From: Macrophomina tecta
Lineage: Eukaryota > Ascomycota > Dothideomycetes > Botryosphaeriales > Botryosphaeriaceae
NCBI GenBank assembly: GCA_024180945.1
Contig: JAKSGN010000022.1
Span: forward strand, 1,302,001 to 1,366,000
Direction: 5' to 3'
DNA: 64,000 nucleotides
Below, in pieces: positions 1 through 11,818 of the stretch (positions are counted from its first letter, which is position 1; every line of letters begins with the position of its first letter). The translations under genes and the position numbers were made by a program. The notes under the pieces were generated by a model, which did not search any database, was not told the origin of the DNA, and saw only the letters and a list, made by a program, of their open reading frames with translations.

Positions 1-159
1 ATACACGACCCTCTTGAACTTAAATTCTCCTACGTAACTGGCCGACCATAAATCGGACCAGAATGGCGTCCCCTTCCCCACGGCCCCGCTTGTACTCGTT
101 GGCGCGCCCTACACGTTCCATCGGTAGCTGAGTTAACTCTGACTCCATGTAAATAGTCT

Positions 160-567
160 ATGTCAGAAGAGGCGTGTCCCCTCTTAATCTCTCCTTCGTC
201 TCTTGCATCAAACTTCCATGCACATCCCCGTCTTGTGGACTATTCCGCTCGCCGCCACATCGAGCACGCTATGACAACTCCTTCAAGCGCACGGTCCAGC
301 ACCGCCAACGTCCCGGATTCCAAAACGTCGAGCACTTTCGAGTCGCGTGGTTTCCGCAATGATGGGAGTCAGTGGCATACCAGCAGCAACGACCTGGGAG
401 AGGCCCAAATATCCACTAACGACCGACGCCTATCTCTGATTGACCATTCCAACGACTTACGCGGCCCAGGTCTAACACCGCCAGAATCTTTGCCTGACCG
501 CAACGAGTCGAACTTGCCACCCGTTGATGGCGGCAAAGATGCTCATGTCAAATTTCTGGTGGGATAA
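160..567 (+). pseudogene. Possible truncated N-terminal exon of an MFS transporter
   Basis: An open frame of 135 codons with a Ser/Thr/Pro-rich, hydrophilic first half. It ends in a stretch reading LPPVDGGKDAHVKFLVG. From memory, a PPVDGGKDAW-type motif directly precedes the first membrane helix in some fungal monocarboxylate-like MFS transporters. No hydrophobic helices follow in any frame I could join to it. The frame stops right after the motif, and a CTAAC-type acceptor leading into transporter sequence is not visible. It may be the remnant of a transporter gene, a first exon whose downstream part has decayed, or chance. The family call rests on one short motif only. Confidence 0.25.
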
Positions 568-965
568 TCTGCGAGCAATTGGTACCAACACTCCTTAGGG
601 GTTCTTCGTTGCAGGTACCCGGTACTGGCGGAATCACAGAATCATTTTTTTAAGACCTCATCCTCAGAGTAGAAGTGGAAGACCGTTCCAGCCCTTTCTA
701 AATATTCTAGACAACTGGAAACAAACAAGAGCCCACAGATTCCGCTAGTGCCTCCCTCTCTCTTTTACTTACTGAAGCGCCGGTAGCGCGCCGCCACAAG
801 TGATTCCACGTAAATATCCACGCAGTCATACTCTACGCGTGATATACAGAGATAACTCCGCGCCTACCCAGTCTATTTTCGCCAGTATTCTACTACCGAA
901 AGGTGTCGTATGATTATTCCACTCCAATACCGAAAATTACAGCTCGCAAACATCGCATTGCTCCC

Positions 966-3900
966 TCAGCCTCTTCTCTCCTCCCCTCCTTGACCCTGGC
1001 CCTGCTCCCTGTATCCGCCGCCCCAGCCCAGCGGTCCACCTCCAGTGCCATCGTCTTGACCGATGAGAACTTGCTGCTGCCCCTCTTTCCCCTGTCCCTG
1101 CCCATACTGTTCCTGCCGCGGCATCTCAGACCCGCCAAGCCCCGCGCCATGACCACTACCCGTCCAAACATCTCCCTCAGTTGTCTGACTCACCTGGAGG
1201 AATGGATTATAAACGTCGTACGGATTGTCGAAGAAGAGATTGTTCCAGTCGACCATGTTCTCTCTGACGTCCCAAGGCTCGCCAAAGCTGAACTGCTGCT
1301 CGGGCAGGAAGGGGAGGCCGAATTCGGCAAACTCATCTGGACCTATTTGATCATATATCAGCCGGAGATGAGTGGGATCCAGACCTGGGTGATGGGAAGA
1401 GAGAGAGAGGAAAAGGGATGAGTGGATAAAAAACTGACCTTGCAGCCCTGCCGCCGCAGGGGACGTCGCGCCGTACATGACGCCCTCAGAAGAAACGTAC
1501 CGCATCCTGATGTCGTCCTGCTCCTGGGGAGGCTGCTGCTGATGCTGCTCTCTTGGCGGAGACTTGCCTGACGCGAACCTCGGACCACCCCTTCGCCGAA
1601 CAACGTCCGGGCCGATATCCAGGTTTCGAAATAACTCCGCGAGGTTGAGTCTGTTGGACGGCCTGAAGCCCTCGAACTGCTGGCGCACCTGGCGGCTGGC
1701 GCCGATGGCGGCGGCGTTACCAGTGGCCGCCATGGTACCGAGCCAGCGGACGAGCTTGCCGACGACAGCTGTGATGTCGGCGCTGCCGGCGGCGCCCATG
1801 CGCTCGCCGCGCAAGTGGAACTCGCCGAATGCGAGCTCGAGCATCAGCACAGTGATGGCTTGCATGAAGTAGTGCACGATGCACCACCAGGGCCCGTTGT
1901 TGTACAGCCATACGACGTCGGGTAAGACGTCGGCGGCGGCGGTGGGTGATTTGTACGGGAGCAGGTCCGCGACGCTCTTGGCCGCCATTATGCACTCGCG
2001 CGCACGCTCCTGGTCGACTTCTTTGGATCGGCTCGTCTGGTTCTCGATGCGCGTGTCGACGCGGCAGAGGCAGGGCCGGTTGATGAGCATCTTGGCGCTA
2101 TAGTAGCAGAAGCCCAAGATCATCCTGTCGCGCGTGAACCGCCCGTCTCCCGGGGAGATCTCCAGCGTGAATTTGAAAGAGAGTGGAAGGCAACTGTACC
2201 ACTCGTCGATTTCGCGGCTGAGCGTGACTATTTCGGATTGGGTCCGTTGCCACGATTTAGAGATGGTGGCGGCGGAATATAGGTTGGAGAAGGCCTTCTG
2301 CGTCAATACGGCTAGATTTACGCGGCTTCTGAACTGATTGATCGGGCTCGGGGCCGAATCCAACTCCGCAAATGATTGACGCTTTACCTGCTCTGCAGAG
2401 GGCTCACCACTGGTTCTATACCAGTCCTCGAGTTGTTTGTTCCCGGAGAGGGTGGTCAAGGCAGCCTCGTCTAATGGAGCCAGGGGCTGAATCGAACAGA
2501 ACTGGGAGTTTATCATGGTCGGACGGCCAGTATTCTCGCAAAGGAGATACTCCAGGTAGTACAGAGCCCACCATACCCGAGCTCTTTTTTCTCTTGATGC
2601 GGCGGTCAGTGTCGGGGCCAGGTTCCGTAGATGTAGCCCCAGAGCCACGGCTTGCCGGCAGGCTAGGCCGAGCATGATCCACGAACTATGGGGAGATTTG
2701 GTCAGCTACGGTTGATAGTTTTCTCGGCAAGGAAGAGAACAAACCGGCTGATTTGGCCCACAGTCAGGTAGTAGAAAGAGGTGAGCCCCATCATTTGAAT
2801 TCGCTGCAAGTCCGGGAGAACAACGGTGTCTTCATTCAGCGGTGAGAGCTGCAACGCTCGGGTGTGGTATAGGAGGTGGTCACGCTCGTCTCCTCGCCAT
2901 GCCGCGCCGACCAAATGAGAGAATTTTGCGCCTATGGCAAAGACAATGTTCAGGATGCCTCTCCATATTGGTGGCGCTTTTCCAGGATTGCCGGACCGTA
3001 CGCAGCTTTGGAACTGGCTCGCAAAGTCCGGTTTGATCAAGATTGGGAAGAAATCGTGAACATTATTGATAAAACATTCAACGAGCCGGCTGGCAAGTTC
3101 CAGTGGAGGTAGTTCGTCCTTTTCGACGTGGTTGAGCTTGAGCGTGACGTAATTGTCCTGATGATAGGAGAAATTCATGATAGAGCGGTTTCCTTGAGTT
3201 CGAGTCACGGGCGTCTCGTGCATCTGCGCGTTGACACCATCTGTCTGGGCATTATTTGCGCTTTCCGTCTGGAGGCTGGCGAGGCGCTGTGCCCAAAAGA
3301 CTTCGGAGTGCTTGCCAACGAAACCAATTGCCTTCGTTTGCTCGCTACGGTTGAAATCTTCAGCGCTGATGTCGATGGATTCCTCTGACCCCACTTCCCC
3401 GGCAATTGCATCAGCTTCTCCACCACCTTCGCGCTGCGGGGAGCCATGCCGGGGGCGCTTCTCCTCGTCTGTCTGAGCTGATGGCGTGCGTGGTCGTTTT
3501 TGTGCCGTTGTGGTATTGGTAGAGGCCAGCGATTGGTCATCGTCCCCAACCTGATCCATGCTCCGTTAGTTTGGCCAGCCTTCAACACAGTCATGCAAAT
3601 GCAATGGAATCTGCAGGACGTGTTGAATGAACCGGTAGAGGCTGGAGTAACGGGGATTTGAAGCGGCTTGAGAGTGACGAGAACATACTTCGGATTCCAG
3701 TGCTTTGAGCTCATTCATAATATGCGGTGGCAGGAACGTGATCGTGCTGGCCTCTCGAAGTAATTGTAACAAACGATCTCCGCGCTCGACAACCCTAAGC
3801 GCGTTAGTGGTGCGGCCACGAAGGCTGCAGCAACGTACTTTTTGTTTCTCTCTCTTCTTCCATCCGGATAAGTGCATGGGATCTGACAAAGCTGGCAGTA

Positions 3901-4146
3901 GTCGCAGCTCGGTCTCTTGCCGCTGCATTTGATCTTTTTTGACTTACACTCGGCGCAAGCTTTCGTGGTCCTTCTTGCCTTCGTGGGGTTGCTTCCGGAG
4001 CCGGAGGATTCTGTCGGTGGACGCAGGGCGGGGATGGCAACCTTGCCAACTGCGTTCAGTCGCGGTGCCGGGTCTTCTGCCATGGTAGCCTTCACCTTGG
4101 CTGTGCCTGGAGAGTTGATGCTCTTTCCCTGTAAGAGAGGTGCCAA
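966..4146 (-). CDS. Zn2Cys6 fungal-specific transcription factor
   Basis: Predicted nuclear DNA-binding regulator of 961 residues. Five exons join in frame: 4146-3839, 3794-3689, 3550-2745, 2685-1439 and 1384-966. Introns carry GTACGT, GTATGT, GTTTGT and GTCAGT donors. The binuclear zinc cluster is complete: C64, C67, C74, C81, C84 and C91, spaced Cx2Cx6Cx6Cx2Cx6C, followed by basic residues. A GFVGKHSEVFWAQRL-type segment lies near residue 215. The fungal_trans (PF04082-like) middle homology region runs from about 290 to beyond 470 and includes the hallmark SWIMLGLACRQAVALGLHLRN, which is rebuilt exactly across intron 3. The C-terminus is Gln/Gly-rich and probably an activation region. A second ATG at 4083 is an alternative start. 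Target genes cannot be inferred: no biosynthetic or catabolic cluster adjoins it. The last intron (54 bp) keeps frame, so its removal is less certain. Confidence 0.85.
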
Positions 4147-4539
4147 GTGGGTTTGTACGGGACCTCCAAAGCATCAGGCACAAAGGTGTAGTATTATTCA
4201 AGGCTCAGTCTTAGTTACAGGGGCTGAGTGAGCTCTGTCGGATGCTCGGCAACAGGTCCATGGGACGCTTTCAGGTCGTTGTCGTACTGCAGGGTCTGCG
4301 GGCCGAGGCTCGGTGATCCATTCAACAGCCAGTGATTTAAGATTGACAGGCCTCGGTGCCATGAACTCGTAGGAGAGTTTTGCGTGAACTCGCCTCATAG
4401 TTTTGCTGGAAGTGGAGTTGTGGGCTTCTCGTTCTCTGGTTGCCGACGTCATACTGAATGACGTGAGGTACTGTGATTGGTGGGTCGTTAGCGGCGGGGA
4501 CGGAGACGACTCCGTCCGCCCCTGGCTATGTCACCACTA

Positions 4540-4899
4540 CTAGTAAGTACGAGCATTTCCCTGAGGTTCGGGACTGCCTCCGAGATGGGAGGCCTTGTCG
4601 CCTCGCAGCTTCATCATCCCGGCCATGACGGTATCGTCGTAGCTCATGGGCCGCGACGCCTTGAATGCGGCTGCGGGCGCTGGCAGGTTCTGCATCTTCT
4701 TAGCTGCTACTGTACGGCCTAAGGTGTCTATGTAAGGGGGGTTGGAGGGTCGATGTGATGTAGGACGATGCAGGTGGAAGAAGAAGTGGCGAGGGCTGAG
4801 GGCACAGTAGTATGTAAGGTTGAATGCCATCTCATTTTCGAAGCCAAGGTAGACCGATTCGCCGACCAGATGAAGGAGTGATGTTGACACCAGGAGCAT
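4540..4899 (-). CDS. Possible small hypothetical protein (119 codons)
   Basis: A minus-strand frame with ATG at 4899. The second half has regular, protein-like composition, including PMSYDDTVMAGMMKLRGDKA. The first half is His/Phe/Pro-rich and may be leader or non-coding; an internal ATG would give a protein of about 50 residues beginning MQNLPAPAAAF. I recognise no family, membrane segment or signal peptide. It could be a short real gene, the last exon of one, or chance. Confidence 0.22.
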   Translation of the reverse strand: MLLVSTSLLHLVGESVYLGFENEMAFNLTYYCALSPRHFFFHLHRPTSHRPSNPPYIDTLGRTVAAKKMQNLPAPAAAFKASRPMSYDDTVMAGMMKLRGDKASHLGGSPEPQGNARTY

Positions 4900-7800
4900 T
4901 TAACGTGACTGTGGCTTTCATAACGGTATTTGACATTTAAACTCTAGGACCGCATATGCAGAGCCATGATCGCTTTAAAGAACCTCGAATAATCTCCATT
5001 TAAGTGTCGAGTCCGAGCAGATAATGATGAAAGACGGAAAAAACAGTTAGCTTCAGTTGTTGAAATCCTCCTGATATAGGACAACGCTCCTCCCCAAGCT
5101 CGTGTTTCCCATCATGATATGTCGCTGATTGATTCGTATAGTCTGTCCTCAAGTGTTGGGACCCGGGTCTTGCTCAATCCCTTGAGCTTCAACACTCAGC
5201 ATGTAACAAGATAGGAAGCGGCGATATCGATTGCAGACTCGGGCTGCGCTCCTGCAACTGACGACAAGGCCTGAAGCATCCCCACAAACTTGGCCTAAGC
5301 AGACTTGATTGGCTGTCGACAAATGTACCCCAACGAGGGAACACCAACCATGAGAATAAACCCGACAGCCGCGAAAATAGATCTGGCGCTAAGCGGGAAG
5401 ATGCACTTAATGCTATTGATGTAGATACCATCTTCGCGAGAAACTGCCGAGAGCTTGGACTGCGCCAAGAGCAAAGGCCTAGATAAAGTGCGTTAGGAGA
5501 GGTGGGCTTGGAGAGGCAGCTGCTGATGCCTGGCCGCTCCGAGCTCAGCCCTCATGCCACCATCTTCGCCCGCACGCCGTGCCTAATCAGGCGACAGCGT
5601 CGCTCGTGGCGCGTCACCGATGCTTGTGGATTCGCCACTTTTGCGGCTTTGTTGATTGGTTCTATGTGCATTGCATTGCGTCACGTCGCGTCGCGTCTGT
5701 GCAACTTCGTCCTGCGTCATGACGCATACGGTAGAAGCGCGTTTTTGAGATGGTCGGCTGCGGAGTCGGAGAAGACGACAATAAGGACTTTCAATCTTGA
5801 TTTACCAGATTCCTCTGTATAAGGCACAGGGGTTGGCTGCCTTGCAAATCCTTTGTACTGCCGTCCCCAGGGGCCTTCTATCCGCTTATGCCTAGTGAGA
5901 ATGGATTTTTCTACCGAAGACTGCCCTTGCTGGAGGGTAAACTGGGTCATTTTTCAGAGCGTACGATGAACTTGTTCCTATAGCTGTAAGGCATTCGCGA
6001 CGTACGCATGGAACACATTACCGCATCGACGCAAGAACGCTGGCAAAGGCCCCGGCATCGGTTGTGCTGTATGCCAAAGCGTAAGGTGCAGTAAGACTCG
6101 GCCTCAGCCTTGCGTAGAGCCTCGTGAAGAGGAGCTGACTGCGTATGTGGCGAAGTGTTCTGATTTTGACGGGGTTGCTGATATTGTGGCTGTTGCGCCA
6201 GCTACGCTACTTAGCGTCACGTTAACAACTCCTCGCCTTCTCAGGTAGCTTCCAGCGGAGTATCTCTTTTAACCAGAACACGACAAGACAAGCACTCCCT
6301 GCGGGCTATAGCAGATGAGGACGCTTAGGCAGAGTTTTTCGGAGAGCTCGCAATGGATTTCCTGAATTCGATAATCGCAAGATGCGGCGCAGTATAAGCA
6401 TTGGCTCGCTGCCACTGCGTAGGGATGAGGTAACGGAACTATGCTTACTGCCTGAAAATTAACAAAGTCTACCACATAAATGATGTTGGCATGCTCTCTC
6501 CATACTTTTTCTCAGATTACCCGCCGTCGCCGTCGAAGCACGTACCGTCCTCGCGTGAGATGCACACGTGAGTGGTCAGGTTTTCTCTATCGAGCGCACA
6601 AAATCACCCAGAAGAGTAGGTATCCCCTCTGTTGTCTACGCAGACCGGGACCATAAAACTACTTTTCGGCTGTTTAGGAACCCTACAGCGAGCATATGGG
6701 ACGCGATGGAGAGACGTGTTGGGTGGCAAGAGACAGCACTTGCCTGGAGCGTGAGACTGTGCAATATGAGAAACGAGAAGTTTTTGTGGGGGTACTGAAA
6801 GCTGGTATGCATGCTATGAGGATTCCTTTAAAGAGGACATGGCAGACGGGTTAATATGGTCAAAAAAAAAAAAAAAAAAAACGCGCATTCAGAACGGACT
6901 TGGGAGTAAAGCAAGACGATAGGATGAGTCAACAACTGTTGATTGATTTCGTTGCCAGAGGGCGATTATGCTATGAGCAGCATTGGAACAGTGGCTTTTC
7001 GGTAGCGTTAGCGTCCTGGCGAATTTTCCTAGAGAATACAACTGAGTGGCATTCTATGGACGCAGTATCAGCCAAAAGAACGAGCCGTCTATCGGATGAA
7101 AACAGCCGACCTTGTGCAATAGCGGCCGGTTCCGACCAAGTTGGCGCTACGGTTAATAAAATAACCTTATCATTGACCCATGTTCGCTGTCTGCTCATCT
7201 TTGAGCACTCAGCTGGCGGGAGGCCACGGAGTAGTCCAGAACGCTGCCACTATGGAGGGGGCGCGGAGCAAGACAGGAAGTAGTGCGATGCCCGATGTGC
7301 CGGAAATGCGGTTGTAGGAGCTCAAGGGAGTAAATGCGTCGGGTGATGGATGGTTCAAGGCCTCCTCGGCAGAAATGCTGTCTGTATCTGATTTGTGAGA
7401 TTAGGTAAAGGACATGTCCCGGCCACGATCAATCGACAATCGGACAAGCTAGTTCTCGTATTCAGCGAGAACAACCGCTTTATGGCTACTAGAGCTCCGG
7501 AAAGATATGAATCAAGTGATCCGCAGCCACGAATCAGTGAATCCTGTGCAAGCGAGGCGGGAGAAATTTTCTGTTGCGGGGTTTTTTTTCGCAGCTTCTC
7601 TGAAGGGAGAAGAATGCTTTCACAACCGGGAACCTGCTCATGCCGACCATCGCATACAGAGAAGGAGATTAGGAGTTCGCCGACGGACAAGGTGGCATAC
7701 TTTTGGCTTGTGACGGGAGAGGATGCAGCGGAAGATTAGCGAAAGGCGAAACGAACAACACCGTGGCGAGCATCCGGTTCGGCCCAAAGGGGCATCTGGT

Positions 7801-8406
7801 CCGCTGCCGGCAGGACGTCAAGACGAATCAGCAGCGACCGGCATTCGAGGAAGCAGTCCGAATAAAAAGTCCGCTCAGGGATTCGCCAAGCGTGACGCAC
7901 ATAAACGCCAAGGGCCAGCCTATCGACAGCGAATGATAAGGCCCCGTGCGTATCTCGGGCACCCTCTGTGGCACCCCGCAACAGCCTTGTTGAATCCGCG
8001 GTCTCGCGCGCGACGGCTCGCTCGAAATTCCATTCTCTGCTCGAGTCCCGTCCCTGACGGCCGCCAAGCGGCGCCATTTCCGTACACCGCTCGCTTGCTT
8101 CGCTCGCTCGGGGATCTGATTTGGCAGGCTGCCAGCTCTGTTCCTTGTTCCGGTAGGACGGAGTCAGGCGCGGTCCGCTGAGTGGCAGCAGGAGGGTAAG
8201 GTTATTTCGTCGGCCAGTCTTGGCGTCTGCATCACCTTCCGCTTCCATCCTCGTGAGGTTTCTCTTTCGCGCCCTTGTCCCACGTGGTGGCAGTTAGCAT
8301 TTGGGTGTGCTCTTATCATTGGTGCCGGAATCGCGCTGGAGCTGTTTGCTATGGAACAAGCGGAGCGGACCGAAGGACTCAATCGAGGGTCCTCAGGACT
8401 GTGTTG

Positions 8407-8414
8407 TTTATAAA
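8407..8414 (+). promoter_or_regulatory. TATA box of the secreted nuclease gene
   Basis: A perfect TTTATAAA lies 85 bp upstream of the ATG at 8499, the usual spacing for a fungal TATA promoter. A strong TATA box suits a gene that is switched on and off rather than constitutive. No other gene start is near. Confidence 0.5.
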
Positions 8415-8498
8415 CGCGACGAAGTTGGCCTGATTCTCTGAGCGCACCGCGGTTCCTCTCCAGTTGTCCGGCGTCAATCAGGCCTTCCACACCCCAAA

Positions 8499-9345
8499 AT
8501 GCAGCTCCTTCTTGCCTTCAGTGCGCTTTTGAGCGCCGCTCCCCTTCTCACCTCGGCGCTCCCGGCTCCGGCTCCTCTGCCGACGCCGCCTGGTATCCCT
8601 TCTGCATCAACTGCCCAAAGCCAGCTGAACAGCTTGACAGTCGCTGCTCGCGGTTCCTCTAGCGGTTACAGCCGTGATGTGAGCATCAGAGTACTTCGTG
8701 TGAGGGCGCGAAATGCTGACAAAGACTTGCAGGAGTTCAACCACTGGATTACCATTTCTGGGTTTGTGCATCTTCGCAGCAGGTGACGCGGAGACTAGGA
8801 CTGACTTAGAGCAGCCAGTGCAATACTCGCGAGACTGTATTGAAGCGTGATGGCACCAATGTGGTCACCAGTAGCGCTTGTGCGGCTACGAGCGGAAGCT
8901 GGTTCAGCCCTTACGACGGTGCAACCTGGACTGCTGCTTCTGACGTTGACATTGACCACATGGTTCCGCTCTCAAACGCCTGGCAGGTGAGCATATACCA
9001 ATCCGACCTTATAGGAGTGATAGGTGTTGACATGATTTAGTCTGGTGCTTCGTCTTGGACTGCTGCTCAGCGTCAAGCGTTCGCCAACGACCTGGACAAT
9101 CCTCAGCTATGGGCCGTTACGGACAACGTGAACTCGGCCAAGGGTGACAAGTCTCCTGATGCCTGGAAGCCCCCGCTTTGTAAGTGCTTGTTGCCTGCAC
9201 CGTGTCGGATAGTGGTACTGATACGCTGTTAGCCTCGTTCTACTGCGTCTATGCTAGGTCCTGGATCAAGGTCAAGTCCGTCTACGACTTGACTATTACG
9301 TCCGCGGAGAAGTCTGCTCTGCAAGATATGCTGAACACTTGCTGA
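8499..9345 (+). CDS. Secreted HNH/DUF1524-type nuclease
   Basis: Predicted extracellular protein of 210 residues that probably cleaves nucleic acid. Five exons join in frame: 8499-8678, 8733-8761, 8815-8986, 9041-9179 and 9233-9345. Residues 1 to about 20 form a signal peptide with a hydrophobic Leu/Ala core and a likely cut after TSA; a short Ala/Pro linker follows. The core has DVDIDHMVPLSNAW at 113-126, where D117-H118 form the expected metal/catalytic DxDH motif. LWAVTDNVNSAKGDKSPDAWKP follows at about 150-171, the conserved second half of the HNH-like fold seen in DUF1524/GmrSD C-terminal domains. C72, C92, C178 and C210 could form disulfides. Secreted members are common in fungi, and roles as digestive nucleases or effectors are proposed for the group. 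Which of these applies here is inference. Confidence 0.88.
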
Positions 9346-10066
9346 GCATAAAGCGTGCTGACAAATTGAGTAATGAGTCTTGTGCGGTTTATCGATTTGA
9401 AGCTGCGAAGCATATAGCCGCTTCCATGAAAGCCGTGGAAATTCAAGGAGCTGTACTATTATCTTTACTATACCGAACATGAATCGATTCATCAGTGTCT
9501 TGGAAGTGCTCGCAGTGGTTACAAGCTTAGTTGGCCGTATCGAAACCATGTTCTCTCCCAGTAGTTTGAGCTTGGGCTCGGGTATACTAGCCGGGGGATG
9601 TGACCCGCTATGAAGGGTAGCCACTGCTGTCCATTCATGCCGAGTTCTCCACAGGATGCCTCATCGTTGCTCAATGGCCAGAGGTGCGACTGAGATATAG
9701 GTCGGCAAAAACTCTACGATCAGGGTGAGGGAACGATGCGAGGAGCCGGTCCGGACGCGTAGAACCCTTGGTCATTAAACGTCTCGCAAACTGGCATTTA
9801 CTGTGCGAGGGGAATTAGAACGGACGCTCAAGGTGAACAGCCTGACGGAAAGATGCGATGTCGAAGGTTGCAGATGGAGGGTCCGAAAGGGTGCACGGAG
9901 TGGCGAAGCCGGACGATAAGATAAGATGAGTTTCGACTCATCCCACTATCTTTCACTTCGATGACTGTTCGCCGGCGGTCAATCAAATAAACACGGTCGC
10001 ATCCCCGCCGCGTCCAGCCTCCAATTGCACCACCACTTCGCCTCGTGCACGCTGCCCTCACCCAAG
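9346..10066. other. Intergenic: nuclease 3' flank and AsnRS 5' flank
   Basis: No gene is supported. The right part is the presumed promoter and leader of the tRNA synthetase. Two short upstream reading frames, 9926-9964 (12 residues) and 9961-9990 (9 residues), share an ATGA overlap. Whether they lie in the transcript is unknown, since no start site can be read from sequence alone. Confidence 0.6.
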
Positions 10067-11818
10067 ATGGCGACCATCTACATCGACGAGGATCTCGGCA
10101 AGGACGAGCCCACCCAGCAGGGCACCGAAGAATCGCCATTCAAGACGCTGCAGTTCGCCTACCTCCACCGCCCCGCCGAAGCCCAATACCTGACCCGCAA
10201 GGGCAATGCCGAGGAGAAGGAATGGAAGCCCGCTGCTAAGGCTGGCCTGAAGAAGGCCGTCAACTTTTACGAGCAGCAAAAGAAGAAGGCGGCTCGCGAG
10301 CAGGAACTCGCTGCCCAACGCGCGAAGGAAGAGGCAGAGCGCCAGAAGGTGTTCGAGGAGGCCAAGAAGATTGTCATTGAAGAGGACACCAGCCTCCCTC
10401 AGGCCGTCAAGATCAAGCTGGACGAGACGGGCGACCACATCAAGCTGCACAAGTGTGATGACGCCGAGAGCAAGGGTACCCGCGTGAAGGTCCTCGGTCG
10501 CGTGCATCGCGAACGCAAGCAAAAGGACGTTCTCTTCGTCACATTGAGGGACGGTTATGGATTCATGCAGGTTGTCATCGCTGGCAAGCTGGCCAAGACC
10601 TACGACGCCCTTACTCTGACCCGTGAGACCTCAATGGAGATCTACGGTGAGATGTTCGAGGTCCCCGCTGGCGCGCATGCTCCTCTCAACCGCGAGCTCC
10701 ACGCAGACTTTTACAAGATCCCCAAGGAGTGGAAGGCTGCTGGTGGTGAGGATGCCATCACCAATAGGGTCCAGGCCAAGGCCGACCCCAGTACTCTGCT
10801 GGACCTGCGTCACCTCACTCTCCGCGGCGAGGTCGCCTCTTCTGTCATGTTCGTCCGTGACGCCATTGAGTACGCTTTCCACACTGCGTACAAGGAGTGC
10901 AGGGTTCGCAAGGTCAGCCCTCCTGCTCTGGTCCAGACCCAGGTTGAGGGGGGTGCGACCCTGTTCAAGTTCGACTACTATGGCGAGCACGCGTTCCTTA
11001 CGCAGTCCTCCCAGCTGTATCTTGAGACTGTCCTGCCCTCAATGGGCGACGTTTACTGTATTGAGAAGTCCTTCCGTGCGGAGAAGTCTCTCACCAGGCG
11101 CCACTTGTCCGAGTACACCCACATTGAGGCAGAACTGGATTTCATCACCTTCGATGATCTCCTGACTCACCTCGAGCACATCATCTGCCGTGTCCTCGAG
11201 CTCACCATGGCCGATCCAGTCATCGCCGGTTATATTAAGAACCTCAACCCTGACTTCAAGATGCCTGAGAGGCCATTCAAGCGCATGAAGTACTCCGACG
11301 CCATTGAGTGGCTGCGGGAGCACGAAATCCCCAACGAGGAGGGCCAGCCGCACCAATTCGGTGACGACATTGCCGAGGCTGCGGAGCGCAGGATGACTGA
11401 TATCATCAACAAGCCCATCTTCCTGACCCACTTCCCTGTCGAGATCAAGGCCTTCTACATGCAGAGGGACAAGGAGGATCCGCGCGTGACGGAGAGCGTC
11501 GACTGCCTGATGCCTGGCGTCGGCGAGATTGTCGGTGGCTCAATGAGGTTGGACGACTACGAGGCGCTGATGGCTGCGTTCAAGCGTGAGAACCTTAACC
11601 CCGACCCGTACTACTGGTATACCGACCAGAGGAAGTAAGTTTATCTCTAAAATAGAGCCCGTCATCAACCAAAGCTAACACGCATAACTAGGTACGGCAG
11701 CTCGCCCCACGGAGGCTACGGCCTGGGCCTCGAGCGTTTCCTGGCCTGGCTGTGCAAGCAGCATACTGTCAGGGACTGCTGCCTGTATCCCCGCTACATG
11801 GGTCGCTGCACTCCTTAG
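10067..11818 (+). CDS. DED81: Asparaginyl-tRNA synthetase, cytosolic
   Basis: Class IIb aminoacyl-tRNA synthetase of 564 residues that charges tRNA-Asn with asparagine for cytosolic translation. Two exons: 10067-11634 and 11692-11818, with the 57-bp intron splitting a Lys codon. The N-terminal extension (about residues 1-115) has a charged Lys/Glu/Ala coiled coil, typical of eukaryotic enzymes. An OB-fold anticodon-binding domain begins near [20 protein letters not shown] at about 136. The catalytic domain has motif 2 ([20 protein letters not shown], near 332) and motif 3 ([14 protein letters not shown], near 530, on the second exon). I chose the ATG before [13 protein letters not shown] because it opens the conserved extension. 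An in-frame ATG at 10025 would add a weak His-rich leader. No organelle presequence is obvious at the chosen start. Confidence 0.95.

Larger units (their letters stand above)
4147..8498. other. Intergenic stretch without a supported gene
   Basis: About 4.3 kb between the zinc-cluster regulator and the secreted nuclease. Composition is ordinary and CpA/TpG are present, so it is not RIP-mutated. Open frames here are short and overlap on both strands, and I found no recognisable domain or splice-joined gene. A run of 20 A lies at 6862-6881. The first few hundred bases are the presumed promoter of the regulator, and the last 200 are the promoter of the nuclease. One small minus-strand frame (4540-4899) is listed separately. 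Confidence 0.6.

Noticed and set aside
7723..8248. Opposing frames of 152 and 170 codons before the nuclease gene
   Set aside because: Overlap each other on opposite strands, have low-complexity composition and no domain, and run into the nuclease promoter.
10058..10522. 154-residue minus-strand frame (Leu-rich)
   Set aside because: Lies opposite the well-supported AsnRS coding exon; its Leu/Val-rich composition is the complement of Lys/Glu-rich codons.
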